From: Bacteroidota bacterium
GTDB lineage: Bacteria > Bacteroidota > Bacteroidia > Chitinophagales > Chitinophagaceae
Assembly: GCA_023386395.1 (NCBI GenBank)
Contig: JAEWJV010000544.1
Span: forward strand, 1 to 9,599
Length of the DNA: 9,599 nt
Reading direction: 5' to 3'
This document shows positions 7,063-9,599 of this stretch, piece by piece. Under the pieces are notes generated by a model, which saw only the letters and a program-made list of their open reading frames with translations, was not told the origin of the DNA and made no database searches. Numbering within the stretch: position 1 is the first letter of the stretch; each line of letters begins with the position of its first letter. The translations under genes and the position numbers were made by a program.

Positions 7063-7078
7063 TTGATTTTAAAATCAA
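7063..7078. repeat. 16-base perfect palindrome in the 264-base gap upstream of the SDR gene
   Basis: TTGATTTTAAAATCAA is fully self-complementary. It lies in the non-coding stretch 6867-7130, about 53 bases beyond the stop of the Crp/Fnr-family gene and about 160 bases upstream of the SDR promoter. It could be a regulator binding site or a weak transcript end, although there is no GC core. The rest of the gap holds only very short frames and no recognisable RNA. Confidence 0.5.
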
Positions 7079-7130
7079 AACCTGCATCGCGAAATAATGC
7101 GACCTGGTCAATTATTCACCAGCTATTAAA

Positions 7131-7724
7131 TCAACTTCTTTTTTTCCGTATCCGCGATAAGGTTTCACGGCTCATGCCAAGATAAGAAGCAAGATAACTT
7201 AAAGGAATACGCTGAAGGTATTGAGGGTTTCGTTCGAGCATATATTTATACCGTTCTTCAGGATCGAGCAATCTAAAACCGTTGGAATGTTCCATTTGTT
7301 TAAAATATAAAGCCTGGAAAAAACGGAACAATATTGCATGAAGCGACTGTTCATTTAAAAAAACAGGCGATGCTTCTTTTTTACTGCCGCAATAAACAAT
7401 GCATTCTTCTAAAGCAACAAGATAGAATTTCGATGGTATTTCATCGCGTAAGCTTATAAAATCGCTGGCAATATCTTCTTCAAAGTAAAAGTTTGTATTT
7501 ACTTCCCTTCCGTCTTTCATTCTGAAACTGCGGATACAGCCTTGCAAGATGAAGTAAAAATGCCTGCATACCTGTCCTTCTTTTAAAATCACTTCGCCTT
7601 TGTTAAAGTGCTTTATATGCATAACATTAGCGAATTGATTCAAGTCTTCGTCCGGCGCGTCAGCAAAAGTTCTGAGCTTTTGCTTAAACAGGTGAAGCGC
7701 CTCCTCCTTACTAAATTTTTCCAT
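7131..7724 (-). CDS. Crp/Fnr-family transcriptional regulator
   Basis: A 197-residue DNA-binding regulator. Residues about 25-120 form a cyclic-nucleotide-binding-type beta roll: F-N-K-G-E-V-I-L-K-E-G at 40-50, F-Y-F-I-L-Q-G at 56-62 and D-G-R-E-V-N at 71-76. The long central helix is about 123-150. The C-terminal winged helix-turn-helix covers about 172-196, with recognition helix S-R-E-T-L-S-R-I-R. The R-S pair that binds the cAMP phosphate in E. coli CRP is not visible and there is no Fnr-type N-terminal Cys cluster, so the ligand is unlikely to be cAMP or an iron-sulfur cluster of the Fnr kind. Such regulators are numerous in Bacteroidota and mostly uncharacterised. The gene lies between a carbon-nitrogen hydrolase (148 bases upstream) and an SDR gene (264 bases downstream), all on the same strand, and might control either neighbour or itself. 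Confidence 0.9.
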   Translation of the reverse strand: MEKFSKEEALHLFKQKLRTFADAPDEDLNQFANVMHIKHFNKGEVILKEGQVCRHFYFILQGCIRSFRMKDGREVNTNFYFEEDIASDFISLRDEIPSKFYLVALEECIVYCGSKKEASPVFLNEQSLHAILFRFFQALYFKQMEHSNGFRLLDPEERYKYMLERNPQYLQRIPLSYLASYLGMSRETLSRIRKKRS

Positions 7725-7758
7725 AGATCAGCAATAGGTAAAACAATATTTCAGCGCC

Positions 7759-7779
7759 ATGCTTTAGCATCTAAATGTA
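7759..7779 (-). promoter_or_regulatory. Possible promoter box and dyad upstream of the Crp/Fnr-family gene
   Basis: On the minus strand TACATTTA (7779 down to 7772) matches seven of eight positions, counting the two free ones, of the -7 element TAnnTTTG. No clear -33 TTTG lies at the right distance. Just downstream, ATGCT-TT-AGCAT (7759-7770) is a short perfect dyad near the expected start of transcription, where a repressor or the regulator itself could bind. Weak evidence. Confidence 0.25.
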
Positions 7780-7872
7780 AGGATTCTAATTAAAATAATA
7801 TTCATTTTAACAGGCTCTGATAAGCTGTTACGAATATGGCTTTTAAGTTAATTTGTTATGCTTTAAAAATAT

Positions 7873-8658
7873 TCAGGTATAATTTACCTTAAGCCTTTTT
7901 GCCAGCCTGGCCGTAGCTGATGCCGGATCAATATCTGCTGTTAATATGCCAGGTTTACCGTATGGCTGCCAGGCAATGCATTTACCATCAGGCGCGATTA
8001 AAGAGGTGGCGGACTCCTGGAAACGCGTTGCATAATTTACGCTGGCAAAGTATATTGTGTTTTCAATGGAACGCATCATCATGGCTTTTTCATAATATGG
8101 ATTGCCGGCATTACCCCATTCTTTCAATTCAATACCTTCTGTATTGCTGCCGGCAAAGTGTGGATGAAAAACAATGGAAGCGCCATGCCTTGCCGCCCAC
8201 CGAACTGTTTCAGGATAACGGAACCCTTCATGGCAGATGGCAATACCAAATTTTAAACCCTGCACTTCAAATAGCTGCCTGCCTTTTCCCGCAATCCATA
8301 GATTATCTTCCGAAGGGTCAAGCTGCACCTTAGGCTGGTAACCCATCACATCGCCTTTTTCTGAAATTACAAAAGCTACATTCAAAAAGTTTTCATCTTC
8401 ATACCAATCCATTGGCAGGATGATGGCAATGGAATTTACCCTTGCTATTTCACAGGCTTTTTGCAAAGCTTCTTTTAAAACTTCCGGCGAAGTTTTTTTG
8501 ACATTTTCCAGATTAAGCGGGTAGCCGGGAATATATGTTTCCGGGAAACATATAATGGCTGCTTTTTGCCGGGCCGCATCTTCCGCTAATGTTTGCAACT
8601 GCTTAATAGCATCATCTATTGATGCCGGGTATAATGGTGAAGCCAGAGCTATTTTCAT
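7873..8658 (-). CDS. Carbon-nitrogen hydrolase (nitrilase superfamily)
   Basis: A 261-residue cytoplasmic amidase/nitrilase-superfamily enzyme, which hydrolyses a C-N bond of an amide, carbamoyl compound or nitrile through a thioester. The catalytic set is complete: Glu40 in F-P-E-T-Y, Lys110 in Y-Q-P-K-V, the second Glu at 117 in D-P-S-E-D, and nucleophile Cys142 in A-I-C-H-E-G. H-P-H-F at 165-168 and the segment R-S-I-E-N at 196-200 are at the places expected for the family's substrate-pocket and interface elements, and S-L-I-A-P-D-G-K at 219-226 is the common late motif. The length is normal and there is no signal peptide. The start at 8658 begins M-K-I-A-L-A, the usual first beta strand. 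The neighbours do not point to a pathway: dnaN lies upstream behind its own terminator and a Crp/Fnr-type regulator downstream. The substrate cannot be assigned. Confidence 0.9.
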   Translation of the reverse strand: MKIALASPLYPASIDDAIKQLQTLAEDAARQKAAIICFPETYIPGYPLNLENVKKTSPEVLKEALQKACEIARVNSIAIILPMDWYEDENFLNVAFVISEKGDVMGYQPKVQLDPSEDNLWIAGKGRQLFEVQGLKFGIAICHEGFRYPETVRWAARHGASIVFHPHFAGSNTEGIELKEWGNAGNPYYEKAMMMRSIENTIYFASVNYATRFQESATSLIAPDGKCIAWQPYGKPGILTADIDPASATARLAKRLKVNYT

Positions 8659-8664
8659 AATGGA

Positions 8665-8672
8665 TAAAGGTA
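8665..8672 (-). promoter_or_regulatory. Possible -7 promoter box for the carbon-nitrogen hydrolase gene
   Basis: TACCTTTA on the minus strand (8672 down to 8665) matches TAnnTTTG except for the last base. No good TTTG is found 17-23 bases further upstream. It ends six bases before the ATG, so an active promoter here would again give a nearly leaderless mRNA. Confidence 0.25.
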
Positions 8673-8756
8673 GGATTGTTTTGGAATGTATAACCGGTGA
8701 AGCTGCGGCATGTTCATAATAAATGCAGGCAATACCATAAGCTTTATGCTCATGTC

Positions 8757-8786
8757 AAATAAAAAAGACCCTTAAAAAGGGCCTTT
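8757..8786 (-). terminator. Intrinsic terminator of dnaN
   Basis: Read on the minus strand, AAAGGCCCTT and AAGGGTCTTT pair over ten positions (one G-U) around a three-base loop, followed by a run of T and then ATTT. It starts 23 bases after the dnaN stop. On the plus strand the wobble becomes an A-C mismatch and the tail is poorer, so it is orientated for dnaN. Confidence 0.85.
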
Positions 8787-8809
8787 GATTTTATAAAGCG
8801 TTTCAAATA

Positions 8810-9599
8810 TTATACGTTTAACATAAGCGGCATCACCAGCATTAAAAGCTCTTCGTTCTCCTCTTTTTCAGTGGGCTTTATTATGCCCGCTTTATTAGGG
8901 GTGGATAATTCAACCACCACATTTTCGCTTTCGGAAGCATTTAAAAGTTCAATTAAAAATTTAGCATTAAAAGCTATCTGCAAATCTTCCCCGTCATACT
9001 CGCAATTCATACGTTCATTGCCCTCTGAGCTGAAATCAACATCCTGCGCAGTAAGCTGTAATTCACTTCCGTTTATACTTAATACAACCTGGTTCGTGCT
9101 TTTATTGCTGAAGATATTAATGCGGCGCAATGCGCTTTGAAAATCGGTGCGGTTTACAGTAAGCTTATAGGGATTATCTGCCGGTATCACCACCTTATAA
9201 TCAGGAAAACGTGCATCTATCAAACGGCAGCTCAGTTTTGTTTCACCATGTGTTACAAAAAAATGATTGTTATTATAGCTTACGGTTATTTCATCATCAT
9301 TATCAGGCAATGTATTTTTTAACAGGTTCAAAGGTTTTTTTGGAACGATAAAGTTGTCTGCATTAGCGTTGGTTACATCTGTTCTTTTATAGCGAACAAG
9401 CCTGTGTGCATCCGTAGCAACAAACTGCACGGCGTTCTTTGAAAGCTCAAAGAAAATGCCTGTCATGGCAGGGCGCAGGTCATCGCTGCTCACGGCAAAC
9501 AAGGTTTTATTAATGCCGTTGAGCAAAGCGCTGCTGGTAACTGTAAAGTTGTTGGCATCATCTGCTTCCGGTGCTTTGGGAAAGTTATCGGGGTTTTCG
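8810..9599 (-). CDS. dnaN: DNA polymerase III beta subunit, sliding clamp (5' end outside window)
   Basis: DnaN forms the ring-shaped dimer that tethers DNA polymerase III to DNA and recruits many repair proteins. The frame stays open to the right edge, so the true start is outside; the TTG at 9526 is an internal Leu. About 262 C-terminal residues are visible of a family length near 370, covering the end of domain 1 and domains 2 and 3. Recognisable segments are the conserved N-F-P-K-A-P near the edge, L-L-N-G-I-N-K-T-L-F-A-V-S with D-D-L-R-P-A-M-T-G-I (start of domain 2), A-T-D-A-H-R-L-V (the clamp's T-D-x-H-R-L motif), F-Q-S-A-L-R-R-I (start of domain 3), F-N-A-K-F-L-I-E-L-L, and the C-terminal strand L-V-M-P-L-M-L, corresponding to the usual M-P-M-R-L. 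It is followed by a strong terminator and so ends its own transcription unit. This is an essential housekeeping gene and gives a useful taxonomic marker for the window. Confidence 0.95.
   Translation of the reverse strand, partial: ENPDNFPKAPEADDANNFTVTSSALLNGINKTLFAVSSDDLRPAMTGIFFELSKNAVQFVATDAHRLVRYKRTDVTNANADNFIVPKKPLNLLKNTLPDNDDEITVSYNNNHFFVTHGETKLSCRLIDARFPDYKVVIPADNPYKLTVNRTDFQSALRRINIFSNKSTNQVVLSINGSELQLTAQDVDFSSEGNERMNCEYDGEDLQIAFNAKFLIELLNASESENVVVELSTPNKAGIIKPTEKEENEELLMLVMPLMLNV

Noticed and set aside
7041..7100. Possible 22-codon peptide in the gap between the SDR and regulator genes
   Set aside because: It is very short, with no start context, promoter or recognisable sequence; a frame of this length is expected by chance.
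7800..7845. Possible terminator hairpin after the carbon-nitrogen hydrolase (AACAG/CTGTT)
   Set aside because: The stem is only five to seven pairs with a bulge and is followed by A rather than T on the minus strand.
7920..8333. Plus-strand open frame of 137 codons
   Set aside because: It lies wholly opposite the carbon-nitrogen hydrolase, which has a complete catalytic set; the plus-strand translation is low-complexity and unlike any family.

Overview
The window looks like a piece of a Bacteroidota chromosome, most plausibly from the Chitinophagaceae or a close relative. The DNA is moderately A+T-rich. Start codons lack Shine-Dalgarno sequences, and one promoter matches the Bacteroidota TTTG-N19-TAnnTTTG pattern. 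The secreted enzyme ends its signal peptide with the typical F-A-Q junction, and there is a small lipoprotein with a DUF6799-like segment. The genus assignment is inference; no rRNA or other taxonomic marker apart from partial dnaN is present.

Layout. Positions 1-6052 are all plus strand: the C-terminal part of a ribokinase (1-423), a secreted ADP-ribosylglycohydrolase-family protein (476-2026), a ten-helix sugar/ureide-type permease (2079-3080), a 757-residue protein of unknown family (3174-5447) and a 159-residue lipoprotein (5573-6052). From 6138 to the right edge everything is minus strand: an SDR oxidoreductase (6138-6866), a Crp/Fnr-family regulator (7131-7724), a carbon-nitrogen hydrolase (7873-8658) and the DNA polymerase III beta clamp dnaN (8810 to the edge, 5' end missing). 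The two blocks converge on a strong hairpin at 6085-6121 that can terminate transcription from both sides. A second terminator at 8757-8786 ends the dnaN transcript.

How the genes fit together. The first three genes have gaps of only 52 bases and form a coherent route. A periplasmic ADP-ribosyl/ribosyl hydrolase would release a ribose-containing product, a DMT-superfamily permease would carry it across the inner membrane, and ribokinase would make ribose 5-phosphate. This pathway is inferred from family membership and order; the actual substrate cannot be read from the sequence. The 757-residue protein is the largest unexplained element. The right half is ordinary housekeeping and accessory content, with no mobile element, CRISPR array, tRNA or rRNA seen.
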